Shown here one piece after another: positions 24,667-31,773 of a stretch of DNA of 35,668 nucleotides. The notes beneath the pieces were generated by a model. That model did no database searches. It worked only from the letters and a program-made list of their open reading frames with translations, and was not told the DNA's origin. The stretch's first letter is position 1. Each line of letters starts with the position of its first letter. The translations under genes and the position numbers were made by a program. Origin of the DNA: Gemmatimonadota bacterium (GTDB lineage: Bacteria; Gemmatimonadota; Gemmatimonadetes; Palauibacterales; KS3-K002); the NCBI GenBank assembly GCA_020344015.1, contig CP070812.1:328118-363785 (forward strand), given 5' to 3'.

Positions 24667-26685
24667 ATGCGACAGCTCAATCGCCTCTCTAGCAGCGTCA
24701 CCCTCATCGCTCTGCTGGCGGTCGGGTCGCTGCCGGCGCAGGACATCGAGCGACCGATCCCCTACCCCGTGATTCCGTCGGAAGGGTTCCAGCAGGCCGT
24801 CGCGGACGGTACGCGGACGACCACCGGCGAACCGGGTCCGGACTACTGGCAGCAGTGGACGGACTACGACATACGCGCCCGCCTGCAGCCCGAGGAGAAG
24901 CGCATCGAGGCTAGCGTCCACATCGTCTACCACAACCGGTCGCCCGACCCACTGCCGGTCGTCATCGTGCATCTGCTTCAGAACCTGCACGCCGAAGGAG
25001 TGGCGCGTAACAGGCCGGCGCTGATAACCGGCGGTGTCGAGATTAAGCGCGTCTCCGTCGCGGCCCAGGAGCTGGACGACACCGGCGGCGGCTTCGCACA
25101 GATGTTCGCCTTCCTTTCCCCGGAACAGATCGCCGCGTTCGTCGAGCGGATGGGGCCCGGGTATGCGGTGAGCGGAACGACCATGCCGATCCTGCTGGCC
25201 GAGCCGCTGAAGTCCGGCCAGGCGGTGGAGATCGAGATCGACTGGGCGTTCACGGTGCCGCAGCGCGGGGGCGGCGGCCGCATGGGCTGGAACGCCGACA
25301 ACCTGTTCTACCTGGCCTACTGGTATCCCCAGATGGCGGTGTACGACGACGTCGTCGGTTGGCAGGCCGATCAGTTCCTGGGCAACGCCGAGTTCTACTT
25401 CGGCTACGGCAGCTACGACATGACGATAGAGGCGCCGGACGGCTGGGTGATCATGGGTACCGGCGAGCTGCTGAACCCGGAGGAGGTGCTGCAGCCGGCG
25501 GTTCTGGAGCGGTACCGGCAGGCGCACGGCAGCGATGAGGTGGTGCGCGTCGTAACGGACGCAGACCTCGAAGCCGGGTTGGTCACGAAGCGATCCGCGG
25601 ACGGTTACTTGAGCTGGCGCTTTCACTCGGACACGGTGCGCGACGTCGCCTTCAGTGCGATGCGGCAATCGCGGTGGGACGCGGCGCGCACGCCGGTCGG
25701 TGATCGGGACGGAGACGGGACCACGGACTACGCGCTGATCAACTCGTTCTGGCGTTCTTCAGCTCCTCTTTGGGAGAGAGAATGGGAGTTCGCGGCACAC
25801 AGCATCGATGCGCTCTCGCGTTATACCGGGTTCCCCTACCCGTGGCCGCACATGACGTCGGTCGAGGGCGGTGGCATCATGGGCGGCGGCATGGAGTACC
25901 CGATGATGACACTGATGGGATCGTACGATTATCCCAACGCCAGCGAAGAGGGGCTCTACGGGCTCACCGCACACGAGCTGGGCCACATGTGGTTCCCGAT
26001 GATCGTGGGGACGGACGAGCGGCGGCGCTCGTGGATGGACGAGGGGACGACCTCGTTCAACGCCGGCTTCGCCGGGGCCGAGTTCTGGTCGCGCCCCGAG
26101 CCCGTGGCAGGTCGTAGCGGTTACCTGGAGACGGCGCGCGCGGGACAGGAAGGCGAGATTATGCGGCTGAGCGACTACCACTATCCGGGCATGGCCTACG
26201 GCACCGCCTCCTATGCGAAGCCGCAGGCGCTACTGGGCACGCTGCGCGGCCTGCTCGGTAAAGAGATCTTCGACCCGGCCTGGCGCAGCTACATCCGGAC
26301 CTGGGCCTACAAGCACCCCAAGCCGTGGGACTTCTTCAACTTCTTCAACAACGCGACGGGCACCGACCTCGATTGGTTCTGGCGCGCCTGGTATCACGAG
26401 ACGTGGACGCTCGACCAAGCGGTAGGTGCCGTGACCAGCGATGGAACCACGACGACGATAGTCATCGAAGACCACGGCTGGGCCCCGATGCCCGCCCGCG
26501 TAACGGTGACGCTGGAAAACGGCGAGATCCTCGAGCGGGAAGTCCCGGTGGAGCACTGGTTGAGCGGCCAGACACGCGCCGAGCTCAGCGTCGCGAACGG
26601 CTCGCCGGTGGTGAAAGTGGAGATCGACGCGGAATACCACTTCCCCGATATCGACCGGGGGAACAATGTCTGGGAGAAGACGTAG
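24667..26685 (+). CDS. Exported M1-family metallopeptidase
   Basis: This is a 672-aa secreted zinc aminopeptidase of the M1 (gluzincin) clan. The signal peptide ends near LPAQD (about 25). The catalytic motif is HELGH (436-440) with Glu459 18 residues later, as in M1 enzymes. The exopeptidase loop that is GAMEN in canonical members reads GGGMEYPM (406-413), a variant seen in M1-like proteins from other phyla. After the peptidase part a C-terminal beta domain (about 590-672) ends in an acidic region. The ribosome site GGAGGAG lies before ATG 24667. It is downstream of the zinc-ribbon operon but separated by 83 bp. It is convergent with the BlaR1 gene. A role in extracellular peptide use is inferred. 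Confidence 0.93.
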   Translation: MRQLNRLSSSVTLIALLAVGSLPAQDIERPIPYPVIPSEGFQQAVADGTRTTTGEPGPDYWQQWTDYDIRARLQPEEKRIEASVHIVYHNRSPDPLPVVIVHLLQNLHAEGVARNRPALITGGVEIKRVSVAAQELDDTGGGFAQMFAFLSPEQIAAFVERMGPGYAVSGTTMPILLAEPLKSGQAVEIEIDWAFTVPQRGGGGRMGWNADNLFYLAYWYPQMAVYDDVVGWQADQFLGNAEFYFGYGSYDMTIEAPDGWVIMGTGELLNPEEVLQPAVLERYRQAHGSDEVVRVVTDADLEAGLVTKRSADGYLSWRFHSDTVRDVAFSAMRQSRWDAARTPVGDRDGDGTTDYALINSFWRSSAPLWEREWEFAAHSIDALSRYTGFPYPWPHMTSVEGGGIMGGGMEYPMMTLMGSYDYPNASEEGLYGLTAHELGHMWFPMIVGTDERRRSWMDEGTTSFNAGFAGAEFWSRPEPVAGRSGYLETARAGQEGEIMRLSDYHYPGMAYGTASYAKPQALLGTLRGLLGKEIFDPAWRSYIRTWAYKHPKPWDFFNFFNNATGTDLDWFWRAWYHETWTLDQAVGAVTSDGTTTTIVIEDHGWAPMPARVTVTLENGEILEREVPVEHWLSGQTRAELSVANGSPVVKVEIDAEYHFPDIDRGNNVWEKT

Positions 26686-26725
26686 CTGCCGGGTTTCGGG
26701 AGGGAAGTGGCAGATCCGAAGTCTA

Positions 26726-26742
26726 TTGGGAATTCTCGAATC
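26726..26742. repeat. 17-bp dispersed intergenic repeat (inverted copy)
   Basis: TTGGGAATTCTCGAATC is the exact reverse complement of 11277-11293, about 15 kb away. A related copy (14 of 16) lies at 20722-20736. All three are in intergenic gaps. Confidence 0.8.
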
Positions 26743-26765
26743 CTGAGCAGGGGACCAGTGCAACA

Positions 26766-26812
26766 GGGGAGGTAGGGAGGTAAAGAAGCGGTTCTTGCTT
26801 CCCTACCTCCCC
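26766..26812. terminator. Hairpin between convergent M1 and BlaR1 genes
   Basis: GGGGAGGTAGGGA (26766-26778) pairs perfectly with TCCCTACCTCCCC (26800-26812), 13 bp around a 21-nt loop that itself contains GAAG/CTTG complementarity. The loop is AT-rich and the element lies between two convergent stops, so it probably serves both strands. Confidence 0.75.
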
Positions 26813-26826
26813 GAATCTCTTAGTCC

Positions 26827-29679
26827 TTAAATCTGTCTGCTTCTCGGATAGGCCGCCGAGAGGACGCGGCCGCGCTCGAACTCCGACTCGATGGTGTCGG
26901 TCGCCCTCATGAAGGAGGGGCGCAGCCGCTCCGTCAGCTGGCCGCTGCGCGCGACCTCTATCAGTAGTCTGGAGAGCTCGTGATCGGAGTTGATCTGGAG
27001 CGCCGATTCGAGCACCGCCTCGATATCCGACTCAACGGCCCAATCAGCTTTGACTACTGCGGAGAGTAGGCGCGAGAGCTCGAAGTCGGATTCGATGGTG
27101 GCCGCAACGGTCAGGAAGCCGGGTCGCGTCATCTCATCCAACCGGTTGTCGCTCAAGACCGCCTGCAGAAACCGCGACAGCTCGTGGTCCGAGCCTATCC
27201 CCGCTGCGAGCTCCAACACGGCGGCCAGCGACGCAGAGCTGAGATCGCCGCGCCCCACCAGTCTGGCGAGCACGCGCGCCAGCTCGAAGTCGGATTCGAT
27301 GCTGGCGGCGGCAGCCAGGTACGAAGCTGGGAGCTCGCCCCCGGCCGGATAACGGTCGGCTACGTCGATCAACAGCCGGGCCAACTCGTGGTCCGAGTCG
27401 ATATCGGCCGCCGTCTGCAGCGCCATATCGAGGGATCGCTGGCTCACCATGCCGCTGCTCAGCGCCGCCGCCAGCACGCGGCGACGCTCGAAGTCGGACT
27501 CAATGGTACCGACGGCGCGGAAGAAGTCCTCGGCCATCGCATCGTTCAGCGAACCCGACTCGACCAAACCGATGAGCAACCTAGCCAGCTCGTGGTCCGA
27601 TGAGATCTCGGTCGCCGCCTGCAGCATCGCCCGGGTGACCTCAGGGCTCAGGTCCTCACGCTGAAGGATCGCCGCGAGCACGCGGCCCTGCTCGTAATCG
27701 GATTCGATGGAGCCAGCCGCGTTCACGTAGGCGATCTGCACCGACTCGTCGAGCGGTTGGTTCTCTGCGACGGTGACCAACAGCCTGGCGAGGGTGTGAT
27801 CGGACTCGATGTCCTGTGCCGCCTGGTGCATCACACGGCGCACGGTCTCCGGGTCGAGATCCGCCTGGCTCAGCAGAACGCCGTAGTAGCGCCCGACGAC
27901 GTGGTCGCTCTGGATGAGAGCGATTTCCTGCAACAGCCCATCGACTCCGTCGCGGGCCAGGATGCGTTCCGCCCGCTCCTGCGCCTCGATACCGACGCGC
28001 CGGAAGAGGACGAGGATTATATCGCTCAGCCAGGCGCGGGCGTCGGCGTCGTACGGCCGCTCGTCGCGGTCGACCCACCAGCGACGCTCGAGGTTACCTG
28101 AACGGTCGGCCTGGATCTTCAGACGGCGCGACGAACGCCCTCGCTTCTCCTCGATCTCCAGCTCGCCGCCGGGAGAGAGGGCGACGATCTCGGTCTCGTC
28201 GGCGTTGAAGGTGATCTCACCCGACAGGTCGACCTTAAGCTCGCAGTCGTCGACCTCCATCTTCACCTGCATGTCGTCCTCGTCTATCTGGATCGACGTG
28301 GACGACGAACCGCTGCGCGCACTCCAATCGCAGAGCGCTGCGCGCGCCAGGGGCGCCGGATCATACAGCGCACGCCCGACCGACCCGGCGGGCAAGGGGA
28401 TCGACTCCGAAACGCCGCTCGCAGCACCGTCCACTTCCGACGTAGCACGACCTCGAGCGACACGCGCGGCCCTGGCTGCAGGCGCGGGCCGATCGACAAT
28501 CTCGGCCAAAGGTATCAGGGTACGGCCCTCGGAAACGCTACTGCGGCCCGGCCTCTCGCTCGTTTCGCGGGCCTCGGCCACCCGGCTGGGAGACGCCGCA
28601 GCGACCGTGACCGCCACCAATGCGGCACAGGCCGTTGCCGCGAACACGAACCTGGGGGTCAGCGAGCTACGAGCGCGGCCCGAGTCGAGCACGGCGCGCA
28701 ACCGTGCGCTCAACTGGGACGCGCGCGCCATCGCCACGCTGGCCAGGAACGGGCGCGCCCTCAGAGACAGCGCCATATCCAGGAGATGCCCGGCGTAGTC
28801 CGAAGCGCGCGATCCGGCTCGCAGCACCTCGTCGTCGCAGGCGAGCTCGCGCTCGATGCGCAGCCGCCGCGCCGCCAGCCAGACGAGCGGGTTGAACCAG
28901 TAGATCGCGCAGGCGAGCCGAGCGAGCAGCTGGGTCAGGTAGTCGTAGCGCCTCACATGGGCCAGCTCGTGCAGCAGGACCGTTTGCAGCAGGTCGTCGG
29001 ACCATTCATCGGCCTCGGCCGGAAGCAAGACGCACGGTCTCTCTAGGCCCCAGGTCATCGGCATGCAGCTCCCCTGACACTGAAGTACGGCGACGTGACG
29101 CGTGATGCCCAGCTGCGCCGCGATCCGCTCTGCGGCTTCCCATAGCCTCCCGCTCTTCACCGGGAGCGCATGCCCGGCGAGGTACCAGGTCCGCACGACC
29201 CCAAGGACGATACCGGCTCCGACGGCGAGTGCGCCGGCCAGCCAGACAAAGAGCGCCACGGCGCCCCACGGTACTCCCGCGCCGGTCGGCGCTTCCGCTA
29301 CCGCTCGCTCCGCAAACAGGGGCGCGTCGATCTCCCGGCTGCGAGCTTCGATACCCGACGCGCTCGCCACATCGAGCCGGCGAGCCGGACGCGGGCGATC
29401 GATCCGTCGTGATTCCGTAGCCGCGACCGCTCCGCTCTCAACGACTCGAGTCCCGGTCGGAGCAATGCGCGGAAGCCCCGGCACATTCCATTGCGGGACG
29501 AGCGGCCCAAGGATCGGCAACAGCAGCACCGAACCCAACGCAAGACTCCACACGAGATGCCGGAACGATGCCGGCGCTCGCCGCATCGCCAGACTCAGGG
29601 CCGCCGCCAGGGCTAGTATGACCGTTCCCTTTACGGCGACGCTCGCCAGAACCTCCACGACCATATCACCGCTCAGCAT
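26827..29679 (-). CDS. BlaR1/MecR1-type M56 sensor peptidase with C-terminal 34-residue repeats
   Basis: This is a 950-aa membrane metallopeptidase. Members sense a signal outside and, through cytoplasmic zinc-protease activity, inactivate the partner BlaI repressor. Helices lie at about 8-32, 40-62 and 138-165. The M56 motif HELAH is at 237-241 with Glu278 (ERELACDDE), and a further helix lies at about 345-364. After it there is no penicillin-binding sensor domain. Instead a beta region (about 440-560) precedes about 10.5 repeats of 34 residues (589-950). It begins 2 nt after the blaI stop, so both are co-transcribed. Signal unknown; lack of a PBP domain argues against simple beta-lactam sensing. 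Confidence 0.92.
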   Translation of the reverse strand: MLSGDMVVEVLASVAVKGTVILALAAALSLAMRRAPASFRHLVWSLALGSVLLLPILGPLVPQWNVPGLPRIAPTGTRVVESGAVAATESRRIDRPRPARRLDVASASGIEARSREIDAPLFAERAVAEAPTGAGVPWGAVALFVWLAGALAVGAGIVLGVVRTWYLAGHALPVKSGRLWEAAERIAAQLGITRHVAVLQCQGSCMPMTWGLERPCVLLPAEADEWSDDLLQTVLLHELAHVRRYDYLTQLLARLACAIYWFNPLVWLAARRLRIERELACDDEVLRAGSRASDYAGHLLDMALSLRARPFLASVAMARASQLSARLRAVLDSGRARSSLTPRFVFAATACAALVAVTVAAASPSRVAEARETSERPGRSSVSEGRTLIPLAEIVDRPAPAARAARVARGRATSEVDGAASGVSESIPLPAGSVGRALYDPAPLARAALCDWSARSGSSSTSIQIDEDDMQVKMEVDDCELKVDLSGEITFNADETEIVALSPGGELEIEEKRGRSSRRLKIQADRSGNLERRWWVDRDERPYDADARAWLSDIILVLFRRVGIEAQERAERILARDGVDGLLQEIALIQSDHVVGRYYGVLLSQADLDPETVRRVMHQAAQDIESDHTLARLLVTVAENQPLDESVQIAYVNAAGSIESDYEQGRVLAAILQREDLSPEVTRAMLQAATEISSDHELARLLIGLVESGSLNDAMAEDFFRAVGTIESDFERRRVLAAALSSGMVSQRSLDMALQTAADIDSDHELARLLIDVADRYPAGGELPASYLAAAASIESDFELARVLARLVGRGDLSSASLAAVLELAAGIGSDHELSRFLQAVLSDNRLDEMTRPGFLTVAATIESDFELSRLLSAVVKADWAVESDIEAVLESALQINSDHELSRLLIEVARSGQLTERLRPSFMRATDTIESEFERGRVLSAAYPRSRQI
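26830..27915 (-). repeat. 102-bp coding repeats for 34-residue units of the M56 protein
   Basis: About 10.5 units begin I-x-S-D-(H/F/Y)-(E/T). SDH units (ending R-L-L) and SDF/SDY units (ending R-V-L) alternate for most of the array, giving a two-unit 204-bp period. Sequence has diverged at the DNA level, so the array is old. The first unit has 35 residues; all complete later ones have 34. Confidence 0.9.
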
Positions 29680-29681
29680 GA

Positions 29682-30071
29682 CTACCGTCCTTCTTCCCTC
29701 GCCTGCTCGATCAGCTCGGCGAGTCGCTCAAGCTCCTCGTCGGAGAGATCGGCAGCCGACATGTCCAGGAACGCCGCAACCGCCCGCTCGGTAGAGCCGT
29801 CGAAGAACGTCCGCACCAAACGCTGCATCGCCGACTCCACCGCCTCGGCCCGCGGCACCGTCGGCCGGTACGCGTAGCGCGGACCGTCCTCCTCATGCTC
29901 CACGTGCCCCTTCTCCTCCAGAACTCGCAGTAGCGCCCGCACCGCCGAGTAGCTGGGCGGGTCCGGCAGATCATCCAACACCTCGGCCACCGAGGCCCGG
30001 CCTCGGCGGTAGAGAATGTCCATAATCTGACGCTCGCGGCGGCTGAGTTCGACGTGGGCTCGCTCCTCCAT
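29682..30071 (-). CDS. BlaI/MecI/CopY-family transcriptional repressor
   Basis: This is a 129-aa repressor of the BlaI/MecI family. It has an N-terminal winged helix (about 8-75: LSRRERQIMDILYRRGRASV, VLDDLPDPPSYSAVRALLRVLEEKGHV, YRP wing) and a C-terminal helical dimerisation region (about 85-129) ending in basic residues. In the family the linked M56 protein removes repression by proteolysis. The gene is 2 nt before the M56 gene and leads the operon. A direct repeat and an 11-bp palindrome lie upstream, over a promoter-like sequence, so self-regulation is likely. Other targets are unknown. Confidence 0.95.
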   Translation of the reverse strand: MEERAHVELSRRERQIMDILYRRGRASVAEVLDDLPDPPSYSAVRALLRVLEEKGHVEHEEDGPRYAYRPTVPRAEAVESAMQRLVRTFFDGSTERAVAAFLDMSAADLSDEELERLAELIEQAREEGR

Positions 30072-30130
30072 CGTGGCTCCCCGAGTGGTAGGACGCGTGG
30101 CGGCGTCCGGGGGTTGTTGTTGCTAGAAAA

Positions 30131-30157
30131 GCAGCATCATGCTAAAAATGCAGCATC
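30131..30157 (-). promoter_or_regulatory. Candidate BlaI operator
   Basis: GCAGCATC occurs twice, 19 bp apart (30131-30138 and 30150-30157). The first is part of the perfect palindrome AGCAT-C-ATGCT (30133-30143). The pair overlaps the predicted promoter -10 of blaI. Spacing and overlap with the promoter fit a dimer repressor; the sequence is not the known TACA/TGTA consensus of the family. Confidence 0.5.
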
Positions 30158-30173
30158 TCCGCCCTGACGTCAA
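30143..30173 (-). promoter_or_regulatory. Candidate blaI promoter
   Basis: On the minus strand TTGACG (30173-30168) precedes TTTTTA (30148-30143) by 19 bp, or CATTTT by 17. The -35 is good and the -10 weak, about 70 bp upstream of the blaI ATG. It overlaps the palindrome. Confidence 0.4.
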
Positions 30174-30486
30174 GGCTTGGCTCATTTCACCCCTACTACG
30201 CGGCCAAAGGCCAGCCGGGTTCGCGATCGGTGGGGTAGGCGGCCCTCTCGAGGACGCGCCTGCAGAACGGCAGCCCGTCGGCGTGCATGTTCTTGCGAGT
30301 GGTGGCGCGCACGGGTTGCTTCTCGCCTGAGACTTGGGCGGCGGATGGCAGGGCCGCGAGGCTTGCGAGTTCGGCTCGATCGGCGGAGTTTCAATCCGTA
30401 CTGATACACCTTTAGTAGAATCTGCCCTGTCTATTGGGCAGCCCAGTCTCGCATGCCAACCGTGCCGGGCAGCAGAGGTAGGCTTG
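30158..30486. other. Gene-free stretch between blaI and the sigma-factor gene
   Basis: This 329-bp divergent gap holds no convincing coding frame; open frames here have skewed composition and no ribosome sites. A TAGAAT (30416-30421) could be a -10 for the sigma gene but lacks a good -35. GGAGTTT at 30385 is only faintly like an ECF -35. I see no repeat or RNA gene. Confidence 0.4.
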
Positions 30487-31020
30487 GTGGGCTCGACGAG
30501 CGACTTGGAATCCGAGGAGCTCGAGCGGCTGCGGGCGGGGCTCCAGATGATGGCCCTGCGAGCGCTCGGGGATCCGGAAGCCGCCGAGGAAGTAGCACAG
30601 GAGACGCTGACGCGCGTCGTAAGAGCCGTGCGTGCGGGGCGCGTGAAGTGGGGCGAGTGTCTCGGGGGGTTTGTTCGAGGGATCGCCCGCCACGTGATCG
30701 CGGATGTGTTCCGCGCGCGCAAGCGCAGCACGGGGCTCGAGGCCGTAGCCGAACGCGCGAATGCCGCTCAACCCGACGACCCTCTCACCATCCTCATCTT
30801 GGCCGAGGAGCAGCAGCGCGTCGGTCGCGCCCTGAGCCAGCTCGCCGAGGGCGACCGCGAGATCCTTCATCTCTCGTTCTTCGCGGGGCTCACCCCAGCC
30901 GAAATCGCCGAGCGTTTGGATGAGCCAGTTTCGCGCATCCGAAAGCGGAAGTCGCGCGCCCTGGAACGGCTTCGCCGCGCTTTCCATGGAGATGCTGGAG
31001 CAGGTCACGATCCGGGGTGA
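30487..31020 (+). CDS. ECF-type RNA polymerase sigma factor
   Basis: This is a 177-aa sigma factor of the extracytoplasmic-function type. Region 2 (about 8-85, LRALGDPEAAEEVAQETLTRVVRA and the GGFVRGIARHVIADVFR helix) melts the promoter. Region 4 (about 110-165, LSQLAEGDREILHLSFFAGLTPAEIAERLDEPVSRIRKRKSRALERLR) is the helix-turn-helix that binds the -35. The start is GTG 30487, after AGAGG; TTG 30484 is an alternative, and the longer frame from 30334 is unsupported. Its end overlaps the zinc-finger protein gene by 35 nt, which is typical of sigma/anti-sigma pairs. The regulon is unknown; the downstream genes are plausible targets. Confidence 0.9.
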   Translation: MGSTSDLESEELERLRAGLQMMALRALGDPEAAEEVAQETLTRVVRAVRAGRVKWGECLGGFVRGIARHVIADVFRARKRSTGLEAVAERANAAQPDDPLTILILAEEQQRVGRALSQLAEGDREILHLSFFAGLTPAEIAERLDEPVSRIRKRKSRALERLRRAFHGDAGAGHDPG

Positions 31021-31756
31021 TCCCCGAGACATATATAGGAACCTTGAGGACCCTGCGTGCCTGGAGTGGGTGTTGAACCAGCCATTGACCTGTGAAGAGA
31101 TAACGAACCGCGCCCTGATCGAGCGCTACCTCGCCGGCCTGTTGGGGGAGACCGAGGCCGAAGCCCTGGAGTCTCATTATCTATTCTGCGGCCGGTGCCA
31201 GGACGAGTTGCGGCTCGCCATCGCGGTTCGGGGCGCGCTGGCTGAGGTGGAGGCAGTAGGTTCGCAGCCTCCGCCGTTGGAAGGGGTCAATGCCGCCGAC
31301 GAGCGCCATGCGCCTGCCGAGAGCGTACGCGTTCTGCCCATTCGCAGGCAACGGGTCAGCCGTCGCGCCGTGGTCACAGCAGCAGCTGCTCTCGCCGCGG
31401 TGCTCGCCGGACTGATTGTCCTCCGGCCGTCAGATGTGGGGCGCGCGCCAGTGCATCGAGCGGAGACCCCAGCTGCCGAAGCCGAACTCACGCTGCAGCT
31501 ACCTGCGGGCGAGGTCGCGACGGTAGAGGAGTTCCGTTGGTCGCCGGCGCCCGGGGCCAACCTTTATAAGGTCACGGTCTACGACGAAGCGGGCGCGGTC
31601 GTCTTGGAAGTCGAAACCTTGGAGACCCACGTCGCTCCGCCCGACACAACGGTGTTCGCACCCGGCATCAGATTTCTCTGGCAAGTAGCAGCTCGTGTGG
31701 GATGGGACCGCTGGGTTAGCTCGGAGTTGGCTCAGTTTAGGATCTCGGAACCCTAG
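30986..31756 (+). CDS. Zinc-finger anti-sigma factor with membrane helix and beta domain
   Basis: This is a 256-aa probable anti-sigma factor. The zinc motif HxxxCxxC is complete (His64, Cys68, Cys71: HYLFCGRC), preceded by the helical LIERYLAGLLGETEAEALES segment typical of zinc-finger anti-sigma domains. A single membrane helix lies at about 128-146 after a basic stretch. The outer part (about 170-256) is a fibronectin-like beta domain (VEEFRWSPAPGANLYKVTVYDEAG; IRFLWQVAAR). It overlaps the sigma gene, and the CHAT gene starts 17 nt after its stop. The model is that the outer domain senses a signal, releasing the sigma factor; the pairing is inference from context. Confidence 0.85.
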   Translation: MEMLEQVTIRGDPRDIYRNLEDPACLEWVLNQPLTCEEITNRALIERYLAGLLGETEAEALESHYLFCGRCQDELRLAIAVRGALAEVEAVGSQPPPLEGVNAADERHAPAESVRVLPIRRQRVSRRAVVTAAAALAAVLAGLIVLRPSDVGRAPVHRAETPAAEAELTLQLPAGEVATVEEFRWSPAPGANLYKVTVYDEAGAVVLEVETLETHVAPPDTTVFAPGIRFLWQVAARVGWDRWVSSELAQFRISEP

Positions 31757-31773
31757 CCGCTTCGTAGGTGCCG

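Noticed and set aside
24643..25668. A 341-codon minus-strand frame opposite the M1 peptidase gene
   Set aside because: The M1 frame has a complete HExxH-x18-E site and a signal peptide; the minus frame is Arg/His-rich and without motif.
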